Positions 1-11,889 of a stretch of DNA of 64,000 bases are shown here, in pieces. Each line of letters starts with the position of its first letter. Position 1 is the first letter of the stretch. This stretch comes from Myotis daubentonii (Eukaryota; Chordata; Mammalia; Chiroptera; Vespertilionidae). The notes below the pieces were generated by a model. The model had not been told where the DNA came from and did not search any database. It saw nothing but the letters and a program-made list of their open reading frames with translations. The DNA lies in the NCBI RefSeq assembly GCF_963259705.1, contig NC_081847.1, positions 72,561,754 to 72,625,753 on the forward strand. Reading direction: 5' to 3'. A program made the translations under genes and the position numbers.

Positions 1-648
1 TCCCCTATGAATTACCCTGTGCCTTGTATGTGCATACCTCTGAGTTTTTCTTCACATTTGAGCAATTTGGGAGTTCTGCATCTTGATAGGAGCTAGGATT
101 CCAGGAGCGGGCCTCATCAAGAGTTAGGGTTACCTTCAATGTTAGCTCCGCAGTGTTTCTGGTCTCTGAAGCTCTGCAGGGGCCCTCGGCCCAGTTCCCT
201 CGACTAGAAGAGCAAATGGGTTGTAAGATCTCAGACTTGGTGGGAGGCTAAAACCAAAGGCTCCCCCTGCCACGCTCTGGGTCCTCTCCTTCAGGAGCTC
301 TGCTTGGGAGCTTTTGGCATCTTCAAGTCAGCTCCACACGCCTGAGGTTCATCTTGGGAACAGCATGCTGGGTAGGTCATGGTCATCTTCCTAGACTCTT
401 TCCTCAACATCCTGGATCTGTGTTCATTTTTCCTGGTCCATGTCCCCTGGGCATGAAGCTGCAATCCAAAAGGTCCTACTGCCCTTGGCCCAGCTGTGGG
501 AAGGCTGAAGGACAGCACCCCTGATCTCTCCCTGTACCGTGTGGTGGAGTCCCCTGAGGCAGGAGAGAGGACCAGGCCAAATAGCACACACCCCTGGAAC
601 TACATGCAGGCCGAGGAGAGGGTCTACCTCCCCAGTGCTGCCCACAGT

Positions 649-708
649 GTGGCAGGGAACAACGTGTCAGGGAACAATGTGGCAGGGAACAGTGTGGCAG
701 GGAACGAT
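649..708. repeat. 15-bp minisatellite, 4 copies
   Basis: Four tandem copies of a 15-mer close to gtggcagggaacaat, differing at a few bases each. Because 15 is a multiple of three, an open frame across it reads repeats of VAGNN; there is no sign that it is translated. Confidence 0.9.
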
Positions 709-1127
709 GTGTTAGAAGCACCAGCTCAACCCACTTTTAGCACGAGTGCCACACTCAGCAATGCGAGAGGCTTTCCCACAAGAACTGCTTTGCCCACTCA
801 CCAGTCCTCATTTTACAGATCAGAACGGGAAGTTCAGGGCTGTTCCTGCTGGTTCTACATCATGCATCACAGGTGCTACCGCCCACAAGAGGTGAAAATT
901 GGTTCTTGGAGGGAGGAGATGGGTGAAAAACATCATCCTCTTCTTATGCATATGCATCATATTCATAAAGTGCATAAACAGCGATAAGATGTGCATAAAG
1001 CCCACGGACAGCTATAGAACATACCTGTAGAATTAAAATTTCATGGGGGAAATGAAGGAAAAATGTCTAAATAGGTTTCTTAGGAAGTGAACATTTTTAA
1101 AAAGTTGAGAAACCCTGGTCTAGACCA

Positions 1128-1360
1128 GCACTGTCTAGTCTCTGGTTACAACATCGCTGTGGAGCACTTGAAAGGTGGCTAGTCCGAACCAGTATGCAGG
1201 ATGTACAAAATACACACTGGATTTCAGACAGTTATTAGGAAAACCAGAATATAAAATACCCCATTAATTATTTTGTGTTGATTGCGTGTTGAGGTAATAA
1301 CATCGTAGATCTCTTGAGTCAAATGAAATATATTATTAAAATGAATTTCAGCTGTTTCTT
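1128..1360. mobile_element. MER58-like hAT relic
   Basis: Contains 'gagcacttgaaaggtggctagt' style sequence and AT-rich middle typical of a short hAT-Charlie element I know as MER58. It is split by the VES SINE at 1361-1605 and seems to resume at about 1610-1670 ('ttttaatgtggctcacat', 'tagtgggctgccc'). The family name is from memory. Confidence 0.6.
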
Positions 1361-1605
1361 TTTATATTTTAAAGATTTTTTTTATTGATTTTTAGAAGAA
1401 GGGAGAGGGAGAGAGAAACATCGATGTGAGAGCAAAACATCAATCGGCTGCCTCCTGCAACTTCCCCTAACCAGGGCCCTCTACCAAGGGCTGAGCCCGC
1501 AACCCATAACCTGAGCATCTGCCCTAACCAGGAATCTAAACAGCCACTTTCCAATGGGAGGGACTACACCCAACCAACGGAGCCACACAGGCCATGGCTT
1601 TTTTT
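1361..1605 (-). mobile_element. VES SINE, old copy
   Basis: Reverse-strand VES-type SINE: tail (attgatttttag) on the left, paired 'aacatcgatgtgag' core, and head on the right (gagccacacaggccatggc). It is clearly more diverged than the copies at 13119 and 17728. Confidence 0.85.
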
Positions 1606-1679
1606 TTTTTAACCTGGCTCCTAAAAAATTAAAACTTTTTAATGTGGCTCACATTTCTAGTGGGCTGCCCTGCTCCAGA

Positions 1680-2780
1680 CAGACATCTGCTAATCAGGAT
1701 TTGTGCCGGAGTGGAGTTTTTGACTCCTTCCCAGGTTGTTTTGTTATTCCACAGCTGTCTTAGAGAAAACCCACGTGCTGTGTGACCTTAGGCATGCCTC
1801 TTGACCTCTCTGAGCCTTGGGTTCTCCTGAGTGCTTTGTAATTGAAGCAGCTTCCTCCAGCTGTGCGGTTCCATTCTGGACCCAGCTGAGGGCCTGCGGT
1901 CACTGCAGATAGGAGGGTGTGGGCTTCCTGATGATGAACTATTTCTCCAGAAAGGACAGTTCCCTAAATAGCAATGTCACCTGCTGTGTGTCTGCTTCTG
2001 GGGAAATGTCACATGGGCAAGGTTAGAAAAAAGAGAAAGCTTCCAACCTGAGACCCGTGGAACAGAGAATTAGGAAAAAGTGCCCATTTTACCCCCAAAG
2101 AGAGAAAAACAAAAGCTTTCCGTTCTTGGGGAGGAGGAGATACAACCAAAAAAACAGACTTTCACAAAGCCTTCCCCTAGTAACAGGGGCTAAAAAACCA
2201 TCTTGCAAATGTGCTCTGCTGGTTTGAGTTGATGTTCAAATCACCAATATGCCCATCGCTTATGTCTTTCCTAATGCCTAATTTAAGGGAAGGGGATGGA
2301 GGAAATCAATTCTATTTTAATTTCATAAGAAAATTGCTGAATGAAGGAAAAAAATGCAACAGTGGAACTTCAGACTTCGGCCCTGGCTGACCCGAATCTG
2401 TGATTATGTGGTCAATGGATTCCTCCTCTGAAGGGCCTGGAATCTGCCCCTGCCTTAGCCTTCTGGTAGGAGGCAGGAGCTCCAGGCTGGCAGGAAAAAC
2501 CCTCTGGGGGAACTGGGAAGCGCCTCCTGTGACAGGGCTCCTCGTCTCCCTCCACTCTCCAAATTCACTTCTACCCTGACCTTCCGTTGGTTGTATATCC
2601 CCAAGTCCCTCTCCAGGAGCTCTCCCCATCCCTCCACACTCTAGGCATGCCTCTCACCCCAGCTACCTCTTCTACAAATGGGTTCTCACAGCAGAGTTTC
2701 TGGCCTCCCAGCCCCTGGAGACCAGACTAGCCACTCAGTATGATGACGGCAGATCCCTGAGGTTGAGCAGGTGGATTCTA
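1680..2780. other. Unassigned intron stretch
   Basis: No exon, RNA gene or repeat family recognised with confidence. Short traces of MIR-like sequence occur near 1770-1830 ('gtgtgaccttaggcatgcctcttgacctctctgagcc'). Confidence 0.5.
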
Positions 2781-2789
2781 GATTGACAA

Positions 2790-3005
2790 TGCCTGAGGGC
2801 AAGACCTGGCCCTGCCTCCTTCTTGATGTGAGAACCCTGGAAATTTACTTCTCCCTCAGCCTCAGTTTCCTCATCTGTAAAATGGGAATAAAAATGGGAC
2901 TAGCCTCATAAATTTGTGATGATAGTGAGTGATGCATGAATGTGTTTGGCATGGCTCTTGCTTGGCAAACATTAAGTGGCCATAAATGTTAACTCATTAT
3001 TGTAA
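2790..3005 (+). repeat. MIR SINE
   Basis: Contains the MIR core 'cctcagtttcctcatctgtaaaatggg' and a 3' part resembling 'cataaatgttaactcattatt'. It is ancient and diverged. Confidence 0.85.
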
Positions 3006-3125
3006 TGAACTTTTACAAGGTGGCTGGAAGTAGAGGGTTGAGCCTTTGGCTTCTGACCTGTGGTTCCACAAGTCCAGGTTAGCTAATCAATGTGAGTTAG
3101 CACACTTTTCCTTTGTCTTCCTTTT

Positions 3126-3570
3126 AAAAATATTTAGTTTAAAAATACTTTTTTTTTTTTAACTTGGAGAAAGTACAAGGTTTCTATATACCTATCATGC
3201 AGCTTCCCTTAATGCTAGCATTATACATGACCATAGTGAAATGATTCAAACCAGGAAAGAAACAGTGATCAGTATTATGAATTACAATATGGTGAAAATC
3301 ATAGTTGACAGACTTTATCTGAATTTCACTTGTTTCCCCACTGATGTCCTTTTCCTAGTTCACAGTTCAGTCTAGGACCCTCCATTGCACTTCTTCGTTC
3401 TTTCTCCTCTGTCTCCCCTAATCTGGGCCAGCGCTCAGTCTTTCTTTGTTTTTCCAGTCCTTGGCACTGTTGAAGATGATGGTTTCTTTTGTTCTATTCT
3501 GGTCCGTTTTATAGACTTTAATTTAGGTTATGCATTTTTGGCAAAAATACCACACAAGTGATATGCATTA
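3126..3570. repeat. Old L1-type 3' fragment
   Basis: AT-rich run followed by sequence of the kind 'gtacaaggtttctatatacc' and 'ttgtttccccactgatgtcc', seen in old mammalian L1 3' regions. Similar pieces occur near 7186-7570 and 41480-41830. The subfamily was not resolved. Confidence 0.55.
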
Positions 3571-3723
3571 CTCAGAGCATTTATCGGGAGTTAACTTTGA
3601 TCACTTGGTTAAGAAGTTACGATGGATTTATCCAGCATCTATTGTGGTTCCTCTTTGTGATACAAAAGTGAATAAAATGGTATCCATGCTCTTAATGAAA
3701 CACTCAAGTATAATGGACAAATA

Positions 3724-4275
3724 GTGTTCTAGTTATCATTGCCGTGTAACACACCACTCCAAGAGTTAGTAGCATTAAGCCACAATTTCATTGTGCTCAA
3801 CAGATTCTGTGGGTCAGGAATTTGAAAGGACATAGCAAGGATGGCTTGTTTCAGCCCCATGATGCCCAGGGACTCAGCTAAGAAATCTCAAATGGCCGGG
3901 AGTGATGAGACAGCCGAGAACCAGAATCTCTGCAGGCTTGCTCACTTACCCGGACAGATAGGACTCAGACTGGATGCACCTGGAGCTATCAACCAGAGCA
4001 TCTGCGCATGGCCTCTTCACATGCCCTGTGCTTCCTCACGGTATGGCGGCCTAGGGGTGGGACTTCTTACACTGCAGCTTAGATGTGAGTGCCCCTGTGG
4101 ACAGGCCAGGAGCTGCATTGCCTTTTGCGACCTAGCCTCAGAAGTAACACAGCATCACTTTCTCCACATTCTTTGGCTCAGAGCAGCCACAAGTCCCCCT
4201 AGACTCCGGAGGAGACATACTAGTAAGCTTCACCTTTTCATGGGAAAAGTGTCAAACGATTTGTGGCCATTTTGA
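3724..4275. repeat. Old interspersed repeat, family not resolved
   Basis: Carries 'ccgtgtaacacaccactccaagagttagtagc', 'attctgtgggtcaggaattt' and 'acattctttggctcagagcagccacaag', a widely shared mammalian repeat signature. A related signature recurs at 58285-58680. An open frame of 144 codons at 3841-4275 lies inside it and is judged incidental. Confidence 0.55.
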
Positions 4276-4679
4276 AAAACCACCAAAAATGGAAATGTAC
4301 TGAGGGGTCTTTCCACTTTGCAGGTTTGGAAACAGACCCCAGAGGACAAGAGCTTTGCCAGCTGGGGTCTCACTAACGATTAAATAGATCATTTAACTGA
4401 GTTCCGGCTCTATACCAGACGGGCATCGGTTCAGCTGCCCGGAATGCTTCTCAAGTCTCTCCTGGGGGTGGCCACCCCGACAGACCCACCACAAACCTTG
4501 TGTTCTGACAGCTGCAGGCGCCCGCTGCCAGTCTTCCCCCCTGGCAACTGGTCACATAGGGACGTGTGCAAAGGGCACTGACGGGCGGGGTGGGAAATGC
4601 TGGACTTTGGCATCAAAATGACTTCATTGCAAACCCAGCTGTACCACACTCTGTGTTTGTTACATGTTCATTCCTAATC
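4276..4679. other. Unassigned intron stretch
   Basis: Moderately GC-rich, no recognised repeat or exon. Confidence 0.5.
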
Positions 4680-4795
4680 CTCATTTATTCAGTAAACCTC
4701 ATTGACTTCTCCGAGCCAAGCTCGGGAGCTGGCAGTTAGAGCAATGAATAAATAGAATCCAGGCCCTGCCCTCAGTGAAGGATTTCCCCAGGCTG
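4680..4795 (-). repeat. L2 3' end
   Basis: Reverse-strand L2: 'cctcatttattcagtaaacctcattga' through 'gcaatgaataaatag' and 'ggccctgccctcagtgaagga'. Diverged. Confidence 0.65.
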
Positions 4796-4799
4796 TCTC

Positions 4800-6290
4800 T
4801 GCCAGAAAGGCCACTGGCGGGCTGCCAGGTTCCAGGGAGCAGGGTCAAGGGATTATCCGACTGCTCTTGCACCCCACACCCAAAGCCAATCGGAGAGGAA
4901 TTGGTCACGCAACTTAGCAATGTAACCGGGTTAAACTCAGCAGAACAGAAATCAGTTGAGTGTGACGTTGGAAGGCAAGCTGCTCACATTTAAGAGCCCA
5001 AGAAATATGGCAGCGCAGACTAAAAGCAGTTGGGAATATCACAGACTCATTAAGCAAGAAAGTTTCTGTGAAAGTAACGAAATCATCGCACCCAGGACAC
5101 CCCATCATGAGATTGAAAACAGAAAGGAGGTTTAAGCTTCATATTATTAAACTGCATTATGACTTGTTAGTGAGAGACAGCTGAGAGCCATCAGAGTTGA
5201 TGGTGGCCCTAACTGTGTCTTTGAAATTCAGAGCAGTTTGAAAGAGGGAAACTGTCAGAATATCCCTCCCATGGGTCAGTGGAGGGGGAGAATGGGGGTA
5301 GACTGAGAAGTAGCCCAGAGGTAAGGTTGGGAGGATGTGTATTAACAGGAGGACCTCCCCCCCAAAGTCTGTCTGAGAGCTGGGGGCAGGGTGGTGATTT
5401 AGGGGAAGAGTGGGCCCCTGATCAGCACTCAATATATGTTAATTCTTGTTATTATTGCCGACTGCTAACCTTGCAGTTTTGGTTGATAGATGGTGAATAG
5501 GAATGACCCTGGGCCAGCTGGATTCCATGCTTGCTTTCTCCTAGTGTTTGATCCCAAAGCCACCAGGAAACCAGCTGAAGTCAGACCACATGGCATTGAC
5601 TGGGAATCTGCAAAAGCCATGGTGGGCAAACAAACCCATTTCCCTTCTGCAATGCCTCTTTGACCCCTGAGGACATAAGATCCCTGTGGGGCAGTAGCAG
5701 GGCTCTCATGCTGGGTAGATGCCAGCACTGTCCCCTGTGCTGGCAGCCCTGGGCAAGGAGCACAGCCGAGGCAGCCCTGGCACAGCCAACCAAGCCCGGA
5801 GTCTGAGTCTGAGCCTGGAGCTCAGCTTGGGAAACCAAGAAGCCTGGCAGCCCTGCCCAGGGGTTTGCGCTCATCCAGTTGTTAATAGAGCACTTTGGCT
5901 GGTGAGTAATCACTCATCTCTTGGAAAATGGCAGATCTGGGCTTCAGCACAGGCTCTGCAAGGCTGAAATCCAATGGTCTTCCCTCCCCAACTCTTCTCA
6001 TTCCTGAATGCCAGCATCATCAGGAGGATCAGCCTCCTGGATGTTCACAGATAGTTTCCGTAGAAGGCTCATCTCCCCTGAGGCCTGGTGCCATGTGTTG
6101 GCTCTCTTATTCCTACATTTCTAAAGATTCCACCCCTCACTAGCCAGAACTCAGTGGCTCTCAAGCCCACTTCCTTCTCTCCATTCTCGCAGTTTCCAGT
6201 CTGAGCCAGGCCCGCTCTGGGTGAGAGCCAGACCCCCCAAAGTGGTCCTGTTCCTCTGGTCAATTTAATTCTCCATCCCCTTGCCAGAGA
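4800..6290. other. Unassigned intron stretch
   Basis: No coherent gene or repeat identified, apart from a short MIR-like end near 5420-5458 ('agcactcaatatatgttaattc'). Open frames here show no domain features. Confidence 0.5.
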
Positions 6291-6294
6291 AGGT

Positions 6295-6350
6295 GCGTCT
6301 CGAAATTGGACGTGCATGAGAATCACCTGCAGATCTGAATCCTCCCCCTT
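6295..6350. repeat. MER5-like hAT fragment
   Basis: 'cgtgcatgagaatcacctgcagatctg' matches the conserved MER5 segment. Short and diverged. Confidence 0.5.
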
Positions 6351-6399
6351 CCCCCCAACCAACACTTTGGTCACTTGCCCCTTCAGTGAGCACCTCTAA

Positions 6400-7080
6400 C
6401 ACCGATGCGCTCTTGTCTCCAGGCCACAATTTCAGTAGCTCTGTTGCTGAATCTGGGAATGACCCCGCGCCCCTGTGGAGAACCCACCTTCCCTCTAGTT
6501 CCATATTATCCTCACGATAAAACCCAAGCCTCTGAGTATTCACATAAAGCCTTTCCTGACCTGGCCTCAATAGAGGGCTGCCACCGACTGTTGCACAGTG
6601 TGTGTATGACACAGAAACACACCCCAAAGGAGGGAATGCACTGAGCTCTGGGCTGTGTCTGACAGGAGGAATATGATGAGGCACGAGGAAGACAACTTTT
6701 CTCACAAAGACCCTCTTAGCTCATGGAAGTGTCGGGGGCTGGCATGGAAGGGGGACTGTATCGGCCTGGAGAGGGGCCTTTTCCTACTTTGTACAAAAGC
6801 ATCACAGAACCCAGTAGTCATCCCACCCAAGCGCATCTCTCAGGCTTCCTCTTGCTTCACTCACCTCCGTTTCCCATTACTCCTTCCCACCTTTCTCCCA
6901 CCTCCTTCATTTGGTTAACAGCTTTGCACACAGAAGACTTCCTGGCCCCAGAGGCCTTCTCTATTATATGCTCCCAAGAATCACTTCCCCTTCCTTCAGA
7001 GCAGTAGTCCTTCATCCCTGTGGCCCCCCAGGCCCCTCACTGTACTGGAAGTTTCTGTAGGCTCCCCAGTGCTCAGCACA
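6400..7080 (+). repeat. L2 fragments
   Basis: 'tcacgataaaacccaagcctctgagtattcacataaagcctttcctgacctggcc' and following pyrimidine-rich sequence resemble the upstream part of the L2 3' region on the plus strand. The boundaries are soft. Confidence 0.5.
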
Positions 7081-7185
7081 AGTCAAGAGCTCAAGGAGAA
7101 GCTGTTGTAAATTCTATTCTGCAGCCACAAAGACCTCACAAGTGCCAAAACCAGCAGGCCACCTTTTTGTTGCTGTTTCTTAAAT

Positions 7186-7570
7186 GTTTTCTTTTGAAAT
7201 AATTCTGAATTTACAGAAAAGTTGCAAAAATAATGCAGAGAGTTCTCTACCCTTCCCACAACTTTGCTGAATGCTAACATCTCACATAGCCGTAGCATAT
7301 GTGTCAAAATAAAGAATTCATGTCTGTGCATTACGATGGCCTAAACATCCACACCTTTTTATTGTTGTTTTGTATTGCTTTTTCCTGATTTTCTATGTTT
7401 TTCTGCAGATATCCTATTCTCCCTTCTAGGTTCCTGCATAACATTTAGGTGTCATGTCTCCTCATTCTCCTTCTGCTGGTGACAGTTTCTCAATCTCTCC
7501 TTGTTTTCATGACTTTGACATTTTCTAAGAGTACTCATTGTTTGTCTGATGTTTTCCTCATTAATAGACT
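7186..7570. repeat. Old L1-type fragment
   Basis: 'ctgaatttacagaaaagttgcaaaaataatgcagagagttc' through 'gtcatgtctcctcattctcc' and 'gacagtttctcaatctctccttg' is a familiar old mammalian L1-associated sequence. A G9 run follows at about 7580. Confidence 0.6.
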
Positions 7571-8029
7571 GAGATTCTGGGGGGGGGGAAAGAGACCACA
7601 GAGGGTATATAACCTTCTCATCACATCATGCCAGGGGGCCCTTAATCTCAACCTGATTTATCATGGACAGTGTTGACCCTCTCCACTTTAAAGCTACTGT
7701 TTTCCCTATTCATTCAAAGAGAGCCCACACTCAAGGAGAGAGGAATTAGGACCTTCCTTCTGGGAGATGTCAACAAATTTGTGCTTTTAGGATGAAACCA
7801 CAACAGTAGCTGGGAAATCTGGGGAAGATAAAGCTATGGGAATATTGTTTCACCCACCAACTTCAGCATTCATCAGTGAATCCTTCCTACGGCCATTATA
7901 ATCGAATTGAATGGTGAGTTTCTAGTTCCTTCCAGAATCTTTAGGAAAGTTTTCTGTGGCATGTGCTGCCTTCTGCGGTTTTGCTTAGTCCCTTCATGCC
8001 GTAGGACTCAGCTCCAGTACTCTCAGCCA

Positions 8030-8192
8030 CGGCTGTGCAATCAAATCTCCTGAAGTACTTCAACATGTGCCAGTGCCCAGGCATGTGTATCCACAGCATG
8101 GATTCAATTAGTCTGGGGAGGGTCAGGCATTGATGCTTTTTAGAAAGCCCCGGGGGCATTCTATGCTCTGGAGTCCAGGTTGAGGACCGCTG
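8030..8192 (-). repeat. MER5-like hAT fragment
   Basis: Ends 'gtccaggttgaggaccgctgg', matching the MER5 terminal inverted repeat in reverse orientation, with the usual 'ttcaattagtctggggagggtcaggcat' interior. Confidence 0.6.
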
Positions 8193-8236
8193 GCTCAGCC
8201 CAGCCCAGCCCCCTGGCAGCTTCTTGGGGGAACTGT

Positions 8237-8404
8237 CCTTACTCTGCCTGGCAGAACCAGTTGCTCCCAGATCTGTGTTCCCAAAAAGACTTCGTTCCCT
8301 GCAATATCCATCAGTCCTGTCAGGAACAGGGATTCCTTCATCAATGTTTCCTCAGATCCCAGACCAGAGTCTAGTACAGAATGGGTTCCCAATGAACATC
8401 TGTT
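8237..8404 (+). repeat. Inverted duplication, left arm (168 bp)
   Basis: This segment is the reverse complement of 9214-9381 with 12 mismatches and no gaps by my count (about 93% identity). The arm looks like a diverged L2 3' end ('aacagatgttcatt...ctctgtactagactctggtc' on the reverse strand). The 809-bp spacer is unique-looking sequence. Confidence 0.9.
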
Positions 8405-9213
8405 GACTGAGAGAATGAGTTCATCTCAATAGAACAGAAGCATTAGCTGTCTGGGCACAGAAGTGGCAGGTCCCTGCACTCTCACTGGCTCAATAGTACT
8501 GGAAACACCAGGCACAGCAGTCCGCATGTCAATCATAATCTTTTTTTCCTGCTGTTATCATAGTCCAAGGCTCTCTAGGAACAATGAGGGCCCGTGGGCA
8601 AGAAGTCACGGACATGTGCGTTGTGGCCATCTGTGCATTCTCACTGTTCTTCAGAAGGAATGTGCTCCCATGTTATTTTTAAATTGCTAGGAAATCAATG
8701 AGTCAACACTACACTTCTGTCAAGCAGAGATTGCCTTGAACTGTCTCCTTTTGTACATTTTCCTTGGAGGTCACCAAGATGGCAAAGACCATCCCTGCAC
8801 AGTGGATCAAAAAGGAAGTAAATATTTTAACCAGTGATTTGAGTTTACAGAAAATTAAATGTATTTAACCCTTTATACAATGAACTATCCACGTTGATCT
8901 ATTTTACATGTAGTCTCATTAGTACTCTGCTGTGTTGAGAATTCCGGAATCTGAGTTGGAAGCCATTTGGAGAAATTTGGGAGCAGGTGGATGGATGACT
9001 TAAGGTGCTGACTCCTCTCCCCCCCAAAGGGTTTAGGATGAAGATATAGTTTACCATGGATATAGTAAAAGCTATAGAGGATGTTTCTGGAATGTCAAGC
9101 TCAGGTGGGCAGGTTGTGACCCATTTTATATGACAATTGATGCTACATGTGTTTCCTCAATATGGGGTCATCTGTTTGGGAGTGAGCCCTTTTTACAGCC
9201 CATCCCAATGAAC

Positions 9214-9381
9214 AACAGATGTTCATTGAGAACCCACTCTGTACTAGACTCTGGTCTGGGCTCTGAGGAAACATCGATGAAGAAATCCCCGTTCCTGACA
9301 GGATTGATGGATATTGCAGGGAACAAAGTCTTTTGGGGAACACAGATCTGGGAGCAATCAGTTCTGCCAGGCAGAGTAAGG
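9214..9381 (-). repeat. Inverted duplication, right arm (168 bp)
   Basis: Partner of 8237-8404 in opposite orientation. The two arms could pair in a transcript crossing this intron to give a stem of 168 bp with scattered mismatches. Confidence 0.9.
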
Positions 9382-9549
9382 CATCTCTGGGTGTTTGAAT
9401 AGACTTATCCAAGTTTATGTCACGTCACTGCACCTACGATGGTGAAGTTGAGGCAGCAGAGAACACTTCATAAGCTGTGGTTTTCCCTCTATTCTTCCAG
9501 CAGGCCACACAGTCACACACATAGCTGCCCTCACCTCTGCTCACATGCT

Positions 9550-9720
9550 GAGCATGTCACCTCCTTTGGCCTCAGCTTCCTCAGCAGAGGAATGGGAATA
9601 ACCGTAAAGAATCCATACCCTTTTTTGAGGCTTAAACAAGGTGATTTTTACGTGAACCCTGTCTCACAGTGCTTCGCACATAGCAAGTGCCCCAAATGGT
9701 GTTTTTGTCATGATTGCATC
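9550..9720 (+). repeat. MIR SINE
   Basis: 'ggcctcagcttcctcagcagaggaatgggaataa' and 'cagtgcttcgcacatagcaag' are MIR landmarks. Confidence 0.7.
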
Positions 9721-10054
9721 TTCTGATCAGCTGCTTCTGAGCCCTGGCTGCATCCCTCATCCTTATCTCCGATCTGCCCTTAACTCCCATGCACCATCTC
9801 ATCCTCAGAACCTGAGTCTTGTCAGACAGCTGCTCTATCTGAACATGGGACTACAGGGTCTTATGTCGTACCGAGCCCAGTGCCTGGAGCACAGCATGGC
9901 CCAACCTACGCATGTTCAAGTCCTTCCTGACGGGGCTCTTCCAGGGAAATGGTTTCCTTCTGTTCTCCCTGCCTTTCTTGTCCCTGCCTCTTCATTTCAG
10001 GATAGAAGGCCAACTTGTTCTTTGCTTCTTTGATGGAGCCGTGATGCAAAGGCT

Positions 10055-10145
10055 AAAGGTGCATTAAAATTATTATTTAACCCTTAAAGAACCTAAGATT
10101 CGGAGAGGTTAAGCAAATGGTTCAAGCCACGTGGCTAGCTTGATC
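10055..10145 (-). repeat. MIR fragment
   Basis: 'ggagaggttaagcaaatggttcaagccacgtggctagct' is the reverse-strand MIR middle. Confidence 0.6.
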
Positions 10146-10169
10146 ATTCACTTACCCATGCAAAAGGAA

Positions 10170-10870
10170 GAAATATGGAAGAAAAACCAGATAAGATCTT
10201 TGCTCTCTTGGAGCTTAAAGTCTAGTACAGGAGTCATCCACTGCTTTCTACACAGGCCCAGAGAGAAAATATTCATGAATGTGTGGGCCACAGGGTCTCA
10301 GTCACAACGACTTAATTCTGCTATTGTCGTGTCGAGGCAGCCAAAGACAAAACATACGTGAATGGCACAGCTGTGTTACAATACATTTCTAGTTACAAAA
10401 CCAGATTAGGGGCCGAGTTTGGCTTTAAGGCTTTACTTTTGCAAACCTTGGGATAGTGGGAAAGGGACTCACAATGAAATAATTGCATGGCTGAATGTAA
10501 AATTCACATTCACAGTTCAAAGAGGAGAGTTGTGACGCTGGGTACATGGAGGATGTGGGAGTCAGGGAAGGTGCTCATGACAAGTGACATTTCAAGTGAG
10601 ATCTGAGGATGAGGAGTCATTAACGAGGTGAGAGAGAGGCAGGGGAAGGAAAGCCGTGTTTTGTGCTGACAGAATAGCTGGTGCCGAGGTCCTGTAGCAA
10701 AAAGGACCATGGCTCGTTTTAGACAGTGTAATAAGGCCTCGGTTGCAAGAGGGAGCCCAAGAGAGGCCAACTCATGGCATGAGCTGATGAAGATAACATG
10801 GGATAACAATGTGGTCTGAATCCGGAGAGCTATGGATGCTAAGGGATGACGTGATTGCATTCTCATTTTG
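10170..10870 (-). repeat. L2 fragments
   Basis: 'ttgctctcttggagcttaaagtctagtac' and, after 10560, 'gacaagtgacatttcaagtgagatctgag' followed by an A/G-rich run match the reverse-strand L2 3' region. The match is discontinuous and old. Confidence 0.6.
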
Positions 10871-11650
10871 AAGTCCTCGCTCTGGCTCCTGGCTAGGGAT
10901 CCCACTGATGGAGACCGGAAGAGACTGGGTGGCCTCGATCACCTTGTTGCAGCCAGAGCCCAGTCCCTGGAGTCCGTGTCGACATGCAGCTCAGCACCCT
11001 TTTCCCCAACTCACCCTTTATTTTATGTTTCCTGTTCCAACAAATCTCTCTCTCTCTCCTCTTCCAAGTGAAGATTCACATTGCATTATGTATTTTATGG
11101 CCACAGCTCCATCCCATTCCATTTTTCTCACCTTCCTCCTTTCCTTCCCCAGCCCGAGCCCACCCCTACAAGTTGCCAGTTCATAAAACTTGCAAGTTAA
11201 ATTTTTCAAAGACGGTTTCTGACAAAGCAGCGGGGATTCGGCTTGGTGAAGCCCTCCATAAAAAATTGAAGACACGCTATATTAACATACATTGATTTAT
11301 TCATAGTGTTTCATTACAAGTAAGTGAGGATCCTGTAATACCAGGAAAGGTTAGGAGAGCAGGGGAACACGGTAGATTATATTGACAGCTCGGTGGAAAT
11401 TGAGTTGCTTCTGGATTGAATTTGGAGGGCAGGAAAGGAATTGGCTAGTAAATAAGGCATGAGCTTTACCTCCCAGTGCCTGTATATCAATGCAGTTGCC
11501 ACCAGCCCAGCCAGGGGGACCAGGGGGAGATTTCAAAAGGATGCATATGCATGCCTTCCCCCTCCCCCCCCCCCCCCCCGTGAGCTGGGGTTCCCAGCCA
11601 CAGGCAGGGTTTTCTGAACCTGCTCCTCGTTCTGCCACTGGGGACACCTG
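10871..11650. other. Unassigned intron stretch with C16 tract
   Basis: No gene or repeat family recognised. A homopolymer of 16 C lies at 11564-11579. Confidence 0.5.
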
Positions 11651-11880
11651 GAGTCCAGCCCACACTGAACCCTCACCTCCCCCAGGTGCTCACCACTCTG
11701 CAGTCACACTGGGCTTTCTTTTCCTCTGTTCTCAGGAGCCTTTTCCCACCCAGGCCTCTGCTCAGGCAGCTCCCTCAACCCAGAACCTAGAATACTCTGT
11801 CCCCTGCTCCAAATCCCTGTCATCCTCGGGCATTAGTTCAATTCTGCTCTGCGATACCCCCTGTGTTGTCTTAGTTCGGT
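11650..11880 (+). repeat. L2 fragment
   Basis: Plus-strand L2 feel: 'gtcacactgggctttcttttcctctgttctcaggagcc', 'ctctgctcaggcagctccctcaacccagaacctagaatactct'. Confidence 0.6.
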
Positions 11881-11889
11881 GTTTCTCAG

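Noticed and set aside
496..987. 163-codon open frame
   Set aside because: Spans a minisatellite and unrelated sequence, has no recognisable domain, no splice context, and lies in a PTPRT intron.
3841..4275. 144-codon open frame
   Set aside because: Lies inside an old interspersed repeat; no conserved protein motif.
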